Part shown: positions 47,193 through 59,032 of the stretch, in pieces
Layout of the letters: each line of letters opens with the position of its first letter
How positions within the stretch are numbered: position 1 is the first letter of the stretch
NCBI GenBank assembly: GCA_037783545.1
Contig: JBBELK010000620.1
Location: 2,480,001-2,544,000, forward strand
Direction of reading: 5' to 3'
DNA length: 64,000 bases
DNA from: Henricia sp. BOLD:AAB3569
Lineage: Eukaryota > Echinodermata > Asteroidea > Spinulosida > Echinasteridae
The notes under the pieces: generated by a model
Database searches by the model: none
The model's input: only the letters and a program-made list of their open reading frames with translations
What the model was told of the DNA's origin: nothing
Made by a program: the position numbers and the translations under genes

Positions 47193-49590
47193 GCAGTTGA
47201 TCATGGCTTTAGACCTGATGTGCAAAACATATTTCTCCCTAAAGGTCTATTGTTTCACTCAAAGACTATAGCACTTCAGACCAAACCATTTCAGGGGAAG
47301 TTTTCTACTATCACGGGAAGACAAACTAGGAAAAAACAAGCAACTGTTGAAAATGCTGTTTCTGTTACTGTGTTTTGTGTTGAAATATTTCTTTCATATT
47401 TGCAGCGGCCAAGTTTTGCTGACAGATGGACAGATGTACATCAAGTGTCAATAAAACTACTGATGTTAAGACCAGATGAAGTAGACCACACCTACTCATG
47501 TTTTCCTGTTCAGCAGACTGCTGTTGAGGTGATGATTGAAGTGCCTCCAATCAATGCAACTGACTGCATACCCTGTCTTCCACCAACATGTTCCGCATCA
47601 TGGCCAAGGTACTTTTTCAGTTTAGTTCATTCAACATGTCCCTTAGACCCAGTGATAACGGTGTGTGGTGTTTTAGCTCCTTTTTACACACTTTAATGGT
47701 GACTTGTCGCTAAAAATCACAAACATTTTAAGATGTAAAACTGGAATGTTAAAGTCCCCATTTTGTCAATTTACCTTGCATACAGGTACACCTATTTTAT
47801 TGACTTCTCTCAACATAAAAAAAGGGCTTTGGGTAGGTTCTACGTTTTATTTGGACTTTCTTTTCACTTGTTGCTAAAGTTTTCAGGGCTTCTAAAAACC
47901 CAGTATTGCATTAAATTTAACTAATTAAATTAAATTCCCTGTACATGTATAGTTAGTTTCTCATAATCAACATTTGTGATTTGTTTCATTTCAGTTAAAA
48001 CAAGATATGACAGAGCCAAGGACCGTTCCACCAAGAAACGGCACCTTTTGAAATAAGGAGGAAAAAAGCCAAGAGAGAGACACATTACCAGATGCATCCA
48101 TCAACTGAGAAGGATGAGACAACATAAGGTTCTCAGACAGACTTAACTAGTTATAATATTATGCAGATGAAATGGAAATTAAAGTTGCACTACCCCGTGT
48201 TTGGCCGATTTGGGCGTCAATTAAAAAAAAGAAAGATAAATAGGCCTAGGTATTTTTCTAGAATAGAAAAAGTTATCAGCTTTCATTTGGTACCAAGAAC
48301 GCAAAAATCTGTCAAGGATTAATGCCACTCGATTAAAACAAGAAATGATTAAATGGCTGGCAGGTCATTTAATCGAGAGAGTGTTGACGTATTATGTTTT
48401 GACGTTTTAGGAAAAAGGCCTAGACCAATTAATAATCTCCAGTTCTCGACGTCGGAAATTCAAGTTTTTGATATTTTTCGTTACAGAGCTTTCTAAATTC
48501 GTTCGCTTGTGTAAATTAATTTTTAAAATCTTTTCAACGAAACACGGGCAGTGCAACTTTAATGAAATGAAAAAACACATTTGCTGTGGGTTGACAAACG
48601 TGTGAGTCGGTTGTCACAGAAAGTTCTGCCTAGACCTTTGCCATGTACAATTAAGCTCGCAGTATTATTCCCGCTTAGTGCTCCTTAAAAGAAAAGGTAT
48701 ATACTCAAGAAAACAGACATAGGCCTGTAGTGCTAAACATGTGCAATTCATTACTCATACATTATTTTGTGCAAAGAAAAAGACAATGATCAAATGATGA
48801 AAAGCAGATATGAACAAATGGCAATTGCCTTGTAGTATGGGCACCGCCATTTTGTCCGAAAACTGGACTTTATGCGAAAAGACAATTTTCACCTATAGTT
48901 TTGGAAAAAATTGCAGCACTCGCATACGAGGCATCACTGCAATTGCCATTCTTTGTTCATTTTCGCTTTCAGTGGGTTGTTTTACTTTTCTTTTGTGTAA
49001 CAAGAAGGTATATTTGGGTATATTTCTTTAATAATGTGGGGCGGAAGGGGTGGATGGGGAGTGGATTTATGGTAAAGGGGGCGTGTTGTGCTTGGAGGCC
49101 AGATATTAAATACCAAAGCAGCAGCTAATTGACAGGGTTCATTTTGTTTGTTTTTTGGGCTGTTTGTTTTTTGTTTGTTTTTGGACTGCCCCTTTTTGCG
49201 TATAAATTTGATATGTGTGTGGTGTGGGGAAAAAAAGCAACATGGAGTGAAAAGACACACTAAAAACGACAGAATTAACTCGGGATAAAGGTGTTTTGTG
49301 ATTCTGTAATTTTTGGTTGTCATTTCACTCCAAATTATCTACATAGTCATACTACTTTTTGTCAACAGGACCCCATCAAATTTACGCACGAAAAGGCCCA
49401 GTGTGATAAACCCACCCTTAGCAGTTCATTTGAAGAAGTCAGACCATCAAAAATATGCAGTGTTACACAACTACAGGTACAAAAGACCACAGACAAACAT
49501 GGATAATATCAGGCATTCTGTTTATAGCAAGGAAATTTGTAGGTCTAAACCCTTTGTTCCGCATTTTGTTCAGGTAAATTTTGTTTAGGA
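47193..49590 (+). CDS. possible spliced unit, unrecognised product
   Basis: I do not recognise a family. A frame is open from 47193 to the stop ending at 47696. Within it, 47406-47608 looks like an exon (ATTTGCAG|CGG to GCCAAG|GTACTT, ends phase 2; encodes DRWTDVHQVSIKLLMLRPDE). A second candidate at 49369-49573 (TTTTTGTCAACAG|G to TTGTTCAG|GTAAAT) starts in the matching phase, giving AG+G, and is open for 68 codons; read past its donor it stops at 49588. A hexamer AATAAA follows near 49904. No start codon or signature motif supports the reading, so chance or a noncoding transcript is quite possible. Confidence 0.2.
48179..48562. repeat. TTAA-flanked inverted-repeat element, AGTTGCACT family
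   Basis: TTAAAGTTGCACTACCCCGT and ACGGGCAGTGCAACTTTAA, with TTAA on both sides. Noncoding. It falls in the intron of the doubtful 47.2-49.6 kb unit. Confidence 0.82.
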
Positions 49591-49599
49591 AATCTGCAA

Positions 49600-50980
49600 A
49601 GTAGGACCTCTTACTATACTGAAAGTCAAAAGAAAATTATTTTCAGCAGAAAGGTCAAATTGGGCAGTTCACAAAAAGGCACTCAAGCATGTCATGCTCA
49701 ATTTCAGGAACACTTTTTAACATAGTAAACAAATTCATGTATCTTGGTAATTTTTATTCGATCAGGATAACAAGGTTCCACTGTTCAAGGTTAATCTAAT
49801 TCTTAGGAGTGTATGTGTATTGTGGACCGAGGAACGCTTACTATAGTACAAATGTATTCAGTTTTCTTGAAAACAATTGTCACTTTATGACTAATGAATT
49901 TGAATAAAATATTGCAAAATATACAAATACATGTATTAGAGTTTTCCATTGTCTGTGTATATATGTTTATTGCCGTTTTTTTCTCGCAATTATAATGCTA
50001 ATGCAAACCAACTAAAAGGCTTTTGTAGCCCATCATTTGCAATGACCCAAAGTTGTTTACCTCGGTTAACAAGAAAACAATACTCAAAGTGTTGACAGCA
50101 GTAACAAAAACCACATTTTATAATTTATTTCTGTCCAAGGTGGTACTTTCTGCAAGGTGGTAGTGCACTCAATATTTTTTTAAATGCATGAACTTTTTAA
50201 AGCATTGATCTTATGCATGTATATGTGGCTGAAATTTCTGTGGGCTAATTTACCAACATTCTTGATTGATGTTATTGCACTAGTCTGTAAAAGGGTTTCA
50301 TCTTTCAAATGATATATTGTTGGGCCTTTAAAAGCATCCATGTGCATGCATTTCTTACTGGTGGCCTTTTACTTAGAAACCAAGTTGTGGTTATTCAGCC
50401 TCGGCCTCGATCACACAGTGTCAAAGAGGCGGTTACATTGAAGTTGGACTTGGACAAGTCTAGCGGTTAGCGGATTTCCCCGTACCAGTACCACCCAGAG
50501 GGCGCTTTTTTACGTCACTGCGAGGGGAAAACGAGAGGTTTTGTACCTGTTTAGCTTCTTAAAACATGTTAGAGTTTAGGGGTTAAGGTTGGTTTAATAG
50601 AAGAGAGCTCGACTTGCAATCATAAGGTCACTTGGTTCAAATCTCAGTGTTGTTTGGGATTTTTCGAAATTCCTCGGTTTCTTTTTTTCTCTGATAGTGA
50701 GAGTAGGCCTAAGAGTTTTGACTGTTTCCAAGATTGTCACTTGAGAAGTACTTACGCCTATCAGTCATTGGAAAAATTGGGGTGTACTCCACGCCGGCAA
50801 CGATGTAAAAGAAAATTATCTGGCCGGCCGGACGCGAGCAGTGATTGTGAACGCCTGAGTTGTAAAGCAAACCTTGGCAAAAGGCTAACTTGGGACTTGA
50901 TCACTGTAGTCCACGATCACTTACACGAGCCGAGACTATGATAAAAACTGGATCTATCCACCGGCATGGTGAATATGTTC
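49600..50980. other. no gene recognised
   Basis: AT-rich, with a short match to the TTAA-element end (TAGCCCATCATTTGCAATGA at about 50030), a CpG-rich patch near 50400-50530, and an open frame at 50654-50941 without recognisable features. Confidence 0.45.
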
Positions 50981-50986
50981 CGATCA

Positions 50987-51232
50987 TGGGCCAATTTCAT
51001 AAAGCATGTTAGCAGAAATTTTTGCTTAATCAAAAATTTGTGTGCTTTATAAAAATGGGTTAATAAACAAAATTGTACTTCAACTTGTGTTTTTAGCAAG
51101 AATAGCAGATATTCTTGTGAAAAACACAAGTTGACATGCAATTTCGATTATTGACCCATTTTTATAAAACAAACAAATTTTTGATTAAGCAAAAATTTCT
51201 GCTAACATGCTTTATGAAATTGGCCCCCGATC
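50987..51232. repeat. CCAATTTCATAAAGC inverted-repeat element
   Basis: GGGCCAATTTCATAAAGCAT, TGCTTAATCAAAAATTTG and the complements CAAATTTTTGATTAAGCA and CATGCTTTATGAAATTGGCC. Arms of about 75 bases. Confidence 0.85.
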
Positions 51233-51949
51233 GCTGCATAATCCTGCGTTTCATGCGCCAGGGACGCACGTGCTGTTTACATGAGTGTCATATGTCATGG
51301 CGGCCTCAGCAACAACGCGCGCGTACGAAACAACACTATTCTCTAATAAGCTGCGCTTAAACGCGAATAAATCATTTTCTAACGCGCCTATACGCGCCGT
51401 CGCTGCGCACCATCGCTGCGCACCTGTGGAAGAAAACATTAAAGGTACACTTTATACTTGATTAGGAATTCGGCTTTACCGCAGTAGGACAGGACTTGGA
51501 CGTCGACTTTCGTGGAGGCGTTAGGCGTCAGTTGGAAGACTAAAACAGGCCCTCCACTGTGCGATCCCTACCACGAACCCCCTACGCATTGGCACGATTA
51601 TCGGAGACTGCCTGTAGGCTCTATACACACAATCTTAGCCAATCGCACCCAACTCACGGCAAAAATCGCACAGCGGGAGGCCCGCTTAACCCTCCGGCTC
51701 CAACTTACCTCAGCTCAGCTCCTCACAAACCTTTTTCTCTAGAATGAATTGTCGAGAAATCTGAAAAGACTGACATAAAACTAAATGAAAATTTACTACG
51801 TCTTGTCTGTGGCGTGCGAAAAACATGAGTGACCAATGCGCTCAAGCATGCATCTTTATACTGCATTCCTACAATTGTTATTCAATGCACCAGTTCACCT
51901 GTGCCCCAAGTATGCGACACGCTCACTGCTTCCTAAGAAAATACATTTT

Positions 51950-52080
51950 TTAACGCTAATCTTTTGTGGTGCTCATATACTATAGCTGAGTTTATTTTTA
52001 TTTTTAAATAATTTTTTGAGAGCTGTCGTATATCAACACCGCAAACATATAAACACCGCAAACATTTATACAGGCAACAC
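51950..52080 (+). repeat. duplicated segment, copy of 55375-55503
   Basis: TTTTTAACGCTAATCTTTTG, GAGCTGTCGTATAT and CACCGCAAACATATAAACAC occur in both places in the same order. Confidence 0.75.
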
Positions 52081-52790
52081 AAATGCTTCAAGTCATTTTT
52101 CAAAATTAATGGGCCGGTGGTAAGTTCTTATTTGTGCATGTACTCCAATGTGCAAACTCCACTCCGCCCAACCTCCCCACCCAATATTAATTAATTAATT
52201 AATTAATTAATTATGGTTTATTTCACATTAATGGCAGCCATCAGCTGAACATGTGTGTTGCACTCGTAACTGTCGGGAAACAGTCACGGTAGGGTATTCT
52301 GTAAAAACAGAGACAAATGGACACTTGTTGAGCTTGAGTTGGCGGTCAATGTTCTTTACTCAACAAAGTCTCAGGTCAAAATCACAAGTTACATAGGCTA
52401 ACAAAACATCACCTAAAACACAATAGTTGTCAATGTCTTTAACAAATAATCAATAACCGTAGGTCGACCGCTTTGGTGGCCAGAGGCATTCCGGAAGAGT
52501 GCTCAAATATAATGGGATCGTGTTTTCGGGCGAAATCCAGTTCTCAGACTGCCAGTAAAAATCTGATGTCTTGATAAAATGTGCAAATGAAAGAACTCGT
52601 AACGTAATACAATGGCTCAGCATCTTAAACGAGGCTACCAGTGTCAATTTAAAATCTGTCAATCATGATTTAAATTAACGCGTCAAACCTTTTAGTATAC
52701 CCACGATGATGATTAAATAAATACCATGTATGGGCTCCAGGTCTACATCCGACAAGTTTGGCCGGCAAAGTAGCTATCCCCAACTTTGTA

Positions 52791-53355
52791 AAGCCCGCCG
52801 CACACGTGAGGTCGTTTGCTGAGCAAACGGTCATTCGTGGCCGTTTGCTCAGCACTTGGCTCACGTGTGCGGTGGCTATTTTGCTGCATTTCTTGCCTCG
52901 CGAGGCCGTGAGCCTTTGGTATTGTTGGCTTCGCGTGGCCAAAATCTCACGTGTGCGGGGGTGATGAGCCAAGTGCCGACTAGCTAAAATGAATGTAGCT
53001 GGCCAATTAAAAACCATCCCCATATTCACGTGATATGAATACAGTGCGCGCGGGCACCGCCAAGGTCACCAAACTTTTGCTAAAGTGTGGTGACCTTAGC
53101 GGGGTTCGCGTGCGCGCGCTGTTTTCGTATCGCGCGCGTGGTTTTGATTGGCCAGCTACATTCATTTTAGCTCAGCACTTGGCTCATCACCCCCGCACAC
53201 GTGAGATTTTGGCCACGCGAGACAAAAAATATCAAACACGTTAGATTTTTGGCTCACGGCCTCGCGAGGCAAAAAAATGCAGCAAGCTAAGTGCTGAGCA
53301 AACGGCCACGAATGACCGTTTGCTCAGCAAACGACCTCACGTGTGCGGCGGGCTT
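52791..53355. repeat. 565-bp near-palindromic element
   Basis: AAGCCCGCCGCACACGTGAG and CTCACGTGTGCGGCGGGCTT at the ends. Inner blocks CGTTTGCTGAGCAAACGGTC, CTAAAATGAATGTAGCTGGC and their complements recur in mirrored order almost to the centre. Rich in CACGTG E-box cores. Confidence 0.85.
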
Positions 53356-54049
53356 AAGACCAATTAACTGTCATGGCAGCGGCCAAAACCGTTATTTTAG
53401 ATCATGTGTCTTGTGGACGACCAGCGCAACACCCAAGTTCTAACTTCATGTGGCTCCTTGGCGTCAAGTGTGTCGTGACAAGTACCGGTATTCGGCATCG
53501 GTGGTGGAATTTGGTGGAATGCCAAATGCGAAATTTTGATAGGCGAAAAGGCCGCACCGAGTTACAAAAAAAGGGTCTCTGTAGGCCTACACAATATTCT
53601 TCAACTCGATGTTGACATTTTCGAGTTACAACTCGATGTTCACATTTTCAAGTACATATTCCGAGGCGTTGATACTTTTATCAGACTTCATACGCAATGC
53701 CTATATAAGCATGCATGATCAAACTCGAAACTCGAGAAAAAGGATTGCAAATAGGCCCTATTGCACCCTGAGGACAAAGTCCTTACACAATTTATTTATA
53801 GTAATAGGGCTCATTTATGCCCTTCTATTATGACTACTTTCAAATTCCTGGGGAAGCATGTAACCTATTGACAAATTTTAAATTACTACTGACGACCTTG
53901 TATTAGATGTTGAGCCATTGTATTCCGTCACGCGTCTTTTCGTTTGTAAAATTTATAACAAAAGAAAGCACTGAGACCCAGCTGATCCTTTTCGATGACA
54001 ATTTGGAATTCCTCAATTGGCGCATTTGAGCTAATCGAACACAACACCA

Positions 54050-54310
54050 CCAATACCATCCTCGCAGATATCCCATTGGATGAAGGGAGTTTATAGCAAA
54101 GTGTCCTGCCCGAGGACACACGAATCATGGGCGCGACCTGCATTGAACTTACCTGTAGAATTATACACTGCAGGTCGTGAACGCGATGCACCGAAACACA
54201 TAATTATGTCCTGCCCTTTTTAAAGTAATTATAGTGCTTTTGCCATAGTATATATGAGCAACACAATCGACTAAAAGTCTCCCGTCTGGCGTGACTTATC
54301 AGAGGTATAA
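54050..54310 (+). repeat. duplicated segment, copy of 55553-55815
   Basis: Shared: TTATAGCAAAGTGTCCTGCC, CATGGGCGCGACCTGCA, AATTATACACTGCA and CTCCCGTCTGGCGTGACTTA. About 95% alike by eye. Confidence 0.8.
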
Positions 54311-54462
54311 GCTATAATGACCAATTTCGGAAACATTGCTGCATTTATGTAGCCGAACACCCCCCCCCCCCATACAATAAGTGGGTGAAAAATCCATTTT
54401 AATTTGGGTTAACTTTTTTTTGAACCACCCTATAGTGTTTGAACTATAAGTTGAGATTCGTT

Positions 54463-54614
54463 TGTATAGAGCCTTTGCACGGCGGCCATGACAGGGGGCA
54501 GTCACATTATCACCGTGTGTCATGCACGAGTAGGTACTTTGTGGTTCTATTGTTACATCATTTAAATAAGAAAACCTGCCCCCTGTCATGGCCGCCGGTG
54601 CAGAAGCTCTATAC
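54463..54614. repeat. foldback element GTATAGAGC, second intact copy
   Basis: TGTATAGAGCCTTTGCACGG ... CATGACAGGGGGCAG with the complement up to GCTCTATACA. Confidence 0.85.
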
Positions 54615-54904
54615 AGTCGATGACTGCACGCTCGTAACCCACTGCGAAGACACGGTTTTGCAATTATCCAAATGGTGTCAATAACGTCCGCGTTCATTTA
54701 CTAACGGGGTAGATGGTTGTTTCCATGGTTATAGTGTTATACACTATCATTGAGACAGATGAAAATATTGGTTCGCTGATTATCCTAATTTTCGAAACTA
54801 CATACAAGTACTTAATGACGATCGATTGGAAGGTTGTAGTTGAGTGTATCACAAGTAAAGTAACAAGAAGCAAAAGATGAACACGCATACAATAATGCCT
54901 TTGT

Positions 54905-55258
54905 TTACTGGAGTGCTGTGGCGAAGCGGTCTAGTGGAACGTATTCAAAACCTGGGTTAGTTCCAAAGGTAGTTGGTTCGAATCCCAGTCCAGCCCATCC
55001 ATGGTGTGTATACCCTTGATCAAGGTTTACTTTGCCATACAGGAGCAAAATGGGTACCTGAGAGGGTAGCGAAAGTTGATGTGTTTGATTAGCCATTAAG
55101 CGCCTAAGGCAGTCGGGGCTGTATACTCCTGCAGGGAGCTGAGAATGATTAAGGAATGATATTACTGAGCCCAATGACCAGGGGTAATAATGCAAAAAGT
55201 GCATTGAGAGATCCGTCGGATCTGAAATGCGATATAAGAACTGCCTATTATAGTATTA
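54905..55258 (+). mobile_element. tRNA-derived SINE, copy 2
   Basis: A box TGGCGAAGCGG and B box GGTTCGAATCC; otherwise as 45835-46192, with a few small deletions in the tail (GCGATATAAGAAC). Confidence 0.82.
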
Positions 55259-56111
55259 TTCTTGTTAGAGTTCATCTAAATAGCTTGTGACTTTAATTAA
55301 GACCTAAGGACTTGTGGTGGACTTGTGAAGGCTTGTAATGGACTCGACTACAATCCTGATAACAAGTACTTTTTAACGCAAATCTTTTGTGGTGCTCATA
55401 TATACTATGGCTGGGTTAATTTAAGAGCTGTCGTATAAATTATTTGTTAAGAGCTGTCGTATATAAACACCGCAAACATATAAACACTGCAAACATTTAT
55501 ACCCGCTGCAAAGTGCGCCCCCTATTGTGTCCGCCATACTTTAAAAAGGCTAATTGGATGAAGGGAGACAGTTTATAGCAAAGTGTCCTGCCCGAGGACA
55601 CGCGCATCATGGGCGCGACCTGCAGTGAACTTACCTGTAGAATTATACACTGCATGTTGCAGGTCGTGAACGCTATGCACCGAAACACATAATATGTCCT
55701 GCCCTTTTTAAAGTAATTATAGTGCTTTTGCCATAGTATATATGAGCAACACAATCGACTAAAAATCTCCCGTCTGGCGTGACTTATCAGAGGTATAAAC
55801 TATAATGACCAATTCGGTAGTTTTGTAATTGCGAAAGCAAGATTGGATATTGGTGGTGTGTAGTCACGTGACTACCAGGGTTGTAGTAAAGGATGAACAC
55901 GCACAAAAGAATGCCTTTGTTGGAGTTTATTTGAATAGCTTGTGACTGAAATTAAGACCCAGGGACTTGTGGTGGACTTGTGAAGGCTTGTGGGGACCTG
56001 GTGACTACCATAATCCTTGCTCTTTTTGTCCACAAGTTACGTCGTGTACATGTGCATCATCTCGACTCCAAAATATATTCACTTATTGTACTAAATCTGC
56101 TGATGTACACG

Positions 56112-56175
56112 ATGAAAACGTCACCACTTGCTCTGATTTTTATCATCTGTATTGCGGTTTTAAAGTGCGGTTTGG
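56112..56175 (+). CDS. possible first exon of a secreted protein
   Basis: From ATG at 56112 (another in frame at 56103): MKTSPLALIFIICIAVLKCG, then a strong donor TTTGG|GTAAGT in phase 1. A lysine, a ~12-residue hydrophobic core and a small-residue end are what a signal peptide looks like. The sequence just upstream is repeat-derived, and no downstream exon was found up to the end of the window, so this may be chance. Confidence 0.25.
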
Positions 56176-56919
56176 GTAAGTTAACAATTATTACGTATTT
56201 ATAGGATGAAAAAGGAAATCGGGATTAAATTGCTAGTAGACAGCCGAAGTGTGACGTGGGTTGCCATGGGAATTAGCTCTAAACTTTCATGGCCGTCGGC
56301 AAAATTACCATTGCAAAAGCATACTGAACCCGGTTGAGTGATTTTGAGTCTAGGCAACCAACAAAAGTGAGGTATATATTCACTTCGGCAGTCTATTGCT
56401 CGGTAATAGATCACTCAAGTGAAAACGTCACCCTTTGTGTGTTGCCATGGTTTTTGGGTCACTAAAACCAGTAAACTGTTTCCCTGCGCTTTAGCAATGG
56501 ATGTTTTAGATTACCAGCGAATGTTTAGACCCAATTACCATGGCATATGACGTCACACTTTAGTCGTCTATTACTGAGGATTTCAGAAAACGGCAACTTT
56601 TGTCCGTTTCATCACCGTGTCATCTCTTTTTTATGACACAAAGAAATCCCAGAATATCTTCTTGGATGACTGAGCACTGATGATTCAAAGTGACTTACCG
56701 ATTTAATATCGGTTTCTATAGGACGCCCTTTATATATCTCGTCAAGTTTTTGTATGTGTACTTTAAATAATGCACAGTTTACCTGTAATTTGAGTGGACA
56801 GGAATTTCATCTGACACAAGGGGCACCGGTCAGAAAATTTGCTGATATCAAGTCCAAAAATTTACTTTCAGACCTGCTTGGACCCTCGCAAAAATTTCTG
56901 ACCCATGTCTTGTTAGACC

Positions 56920-57120
56920 AACCCCCCCCCCCCCCCCCCCGAAATGCAGGGTCTGAAAAATGTTCTGACCCATTTTTGTTAGACAACCCCCCCCCCCCCC
57001 CCTCCCCTCCCCCACCTCCCCCCACCTCCCCCCACTAACACCCACCCCCCACTAACACCCACCCCCCCACCTCCCCCCCCGCCCCTCCCTCCCCCGCCCC
57101 CTCCCCTCCACCCACCCCCC
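56920..57120. repeat. C-rich tract (G-rich on the minus strand)
   Basis: Three long C runs around 56925-57000 each follow a related TTCTGACCCAT segment. Then comes a CCCACCTCC/CCCCACTAACACC polypyrimidine region to 57120. Open frames here (poly-Pro or poly-Gly) are composition artefacts. Confidence 0.85.
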
Positions 57121-57930
57121 AAATAGCTGTAACCAGGTAACAGCCTTGCCAACCTCTAGCCTCCTGGTTGGAAGTAGGCCTGTACTGTACTTGGAGCAGC
57201 CTGGGGTCTTATTCATAAAACACACTTCAGGTGCGGATCCAGCGGAGGCGTGGAGGGCGCACGCCAAATGCGTATTCGTTCCACGAAATACGCAGCTCCA
57301 TGCTTTTGCTATGGAGCTGCGAATATGTGCAGTGAATATCCACCCTCAGTATTGCCGATAATTGGCCGTTTGAACATGCCCCAGGAATTGAACATGCCTA
57401 TTTTGTAAATTGGAGATGCACACTAATTGTTTTCGCGTGTTCTGTATGCCCCCTATGCATATTTGACGCGCGTTGCTTGACGAAAATGCGGGATATAGCA
57501 AATACATTTTGTGCTCAGCAAAATTTAATGCTAAGCAGGGCCATGAAATTGGCTCCTGGTCACCAAAAAGCTCAACACTGGCGCAGATAATACGCGTCAA
57601 ACGTCAGGCGTCGCACACCAACTTTGACGTGTAAAGATTCATTTAAACAGTTATGCACCTATCAATTGTTTCCCCCACCCCTCCCCCCGGGCTACCCCAC
57701 CTAAGAGGTGGGGATTGTCACTTTTTGCGTGACAAAATCCCCACCACTGGGGCAACATTTAGGTGACAAAAATCCCCACCCTCGGGTGCAAAACATGCGC
57801 AAAAATGAACAGATAATGGGCCAAATGCCCCACCCTGGGGCATGAAAAATGTGACCAAACCCCCACCTATGGGGTGGGGTAGCGCGGGGGGTGGGAGGGG
57901 TTGGGGAAACAATTGATGTGCATTAGTATA

Positions 57931-58912
57931 TCCCCCCCCCCCCCCGTCCACATTTTTAAAGTTTTCCTGTTGATAATGGAGGTGTATGTGTCTAGAACAC
58001 CATCACAACTTGTTTTTCCCACAACAAATCGACAGGCTTTTTGCTTAAAACGCAAAGCAGTTCCGACCCTCTTCACCCGATATTCTGAAACGCTCGAGGT
58101 CACTTGGCTTGTTGATAAACGGGGTTTTGACGTCATCCTGAGAAGAACACAAAACGGCCTGTGCATTATTGAATGGAAAATATACGAAGTGAATGTTCAC
58201 CATGCCTGATGTTTTGTCCTTGTAATTCAAAATACAAACGTGAAAAACACTTCATGTAATATGACAAAATCTATACTATTACCTGTTTTGTAAAACAAAC
58301 CGGTGAAATCGTGGCTCACAATGAAGCTTTTTTGAAGTAAATACTGGTGCATTGCGACAGGTGGTTTTGTCACGGAACGAACGGCATTCACAGCGGTCTG
58401 TGTACAGCAGTGGTCCATGCGGGCCGTAGTTCCCACGTGTTTGAACATCGGCCGGTACAAGTTAGAAAGAGCGACTCATTTTTCTCTCTCTTGGTAATAG
58501 AAAAGAAAAATCTTTCTGCTCTCTTTTGTTCATGGTGTCAGGTAAAGCATACAACCACACAACTACTGGGCACATCTCTGGCTTTTTGCACGAAAACAAT
58601 TCTTCAAAAAACACCATCGAATACAGACGGTTTTCGGAGTTTTTGCGTGTAAACGTATGGAACTGCCGACCGTGTTTACTCGTGTTTTTCAGGATTGCGT
58701 CACGGAGTCACGCGCATATCATTAATACCTAAGGAGCGTTTCAGAAATCTCGAAAATTTCATTTTCGAAAACCGCACTTTTGCTTGCGATTTATCCACTT
58801 AAAACGGACAATTTGAAATAAACAGCGGTGTAAGTCGGCTGGAGGGATATGTCGAATATCGAAAAAGGTGCAAATGCTGGATTTTTCGTCAAGGGGGATT
58901 CTAGCTCTTTAA
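57931..58912. mobile_element. TTAA-flanked ~1-kb element, copy 2
   Basis: Matches 10405-11432 along its length (TATGGAGGTGTATGTGTC, GTTTTGTCACGGAACGAACG, GAACATCGGCCGGTACAAG). The right end GGGGGATTCTAGCTCTTTAA is intact. The left end has dissolved into a C run. Confidence 0.75.
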
Positions 58913-59032
58913 AGACCTGCGCGTATTTTAGGAAGCATACTTATGAGCAAATATCCTGGTACATACACCGTACGTTCGGCGCTTATATCGTGTTGATTTG
59001 GTGTTGATTTGTTGTTGTTGTTGTTGTTGTTG

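Larger units (their letters stand above)
54380..55370 (+). repeat. duplicated ~1-kb block, copy 2
   Basis: Partner of 45310-46290 (foldback plus SINE). It contains the foldback at 54463-54614 and the SINE at 54905-55258. Confidence 0.85.

Noticed and set aside
47990..48135. Third exon-like block (TTTCAG|TTAAAACAAG) of the 47.4-kb candidate
   Set aside because: Joining it to 47608 in the required phase gives a stop at the junction (AG+T TAA); only another phase is open, for 19 codons.
57052..57267. Gly- or Pro-rich coding frames around the C runs
   Set aside because: Homopolymer translation; present in all frames of both strands.
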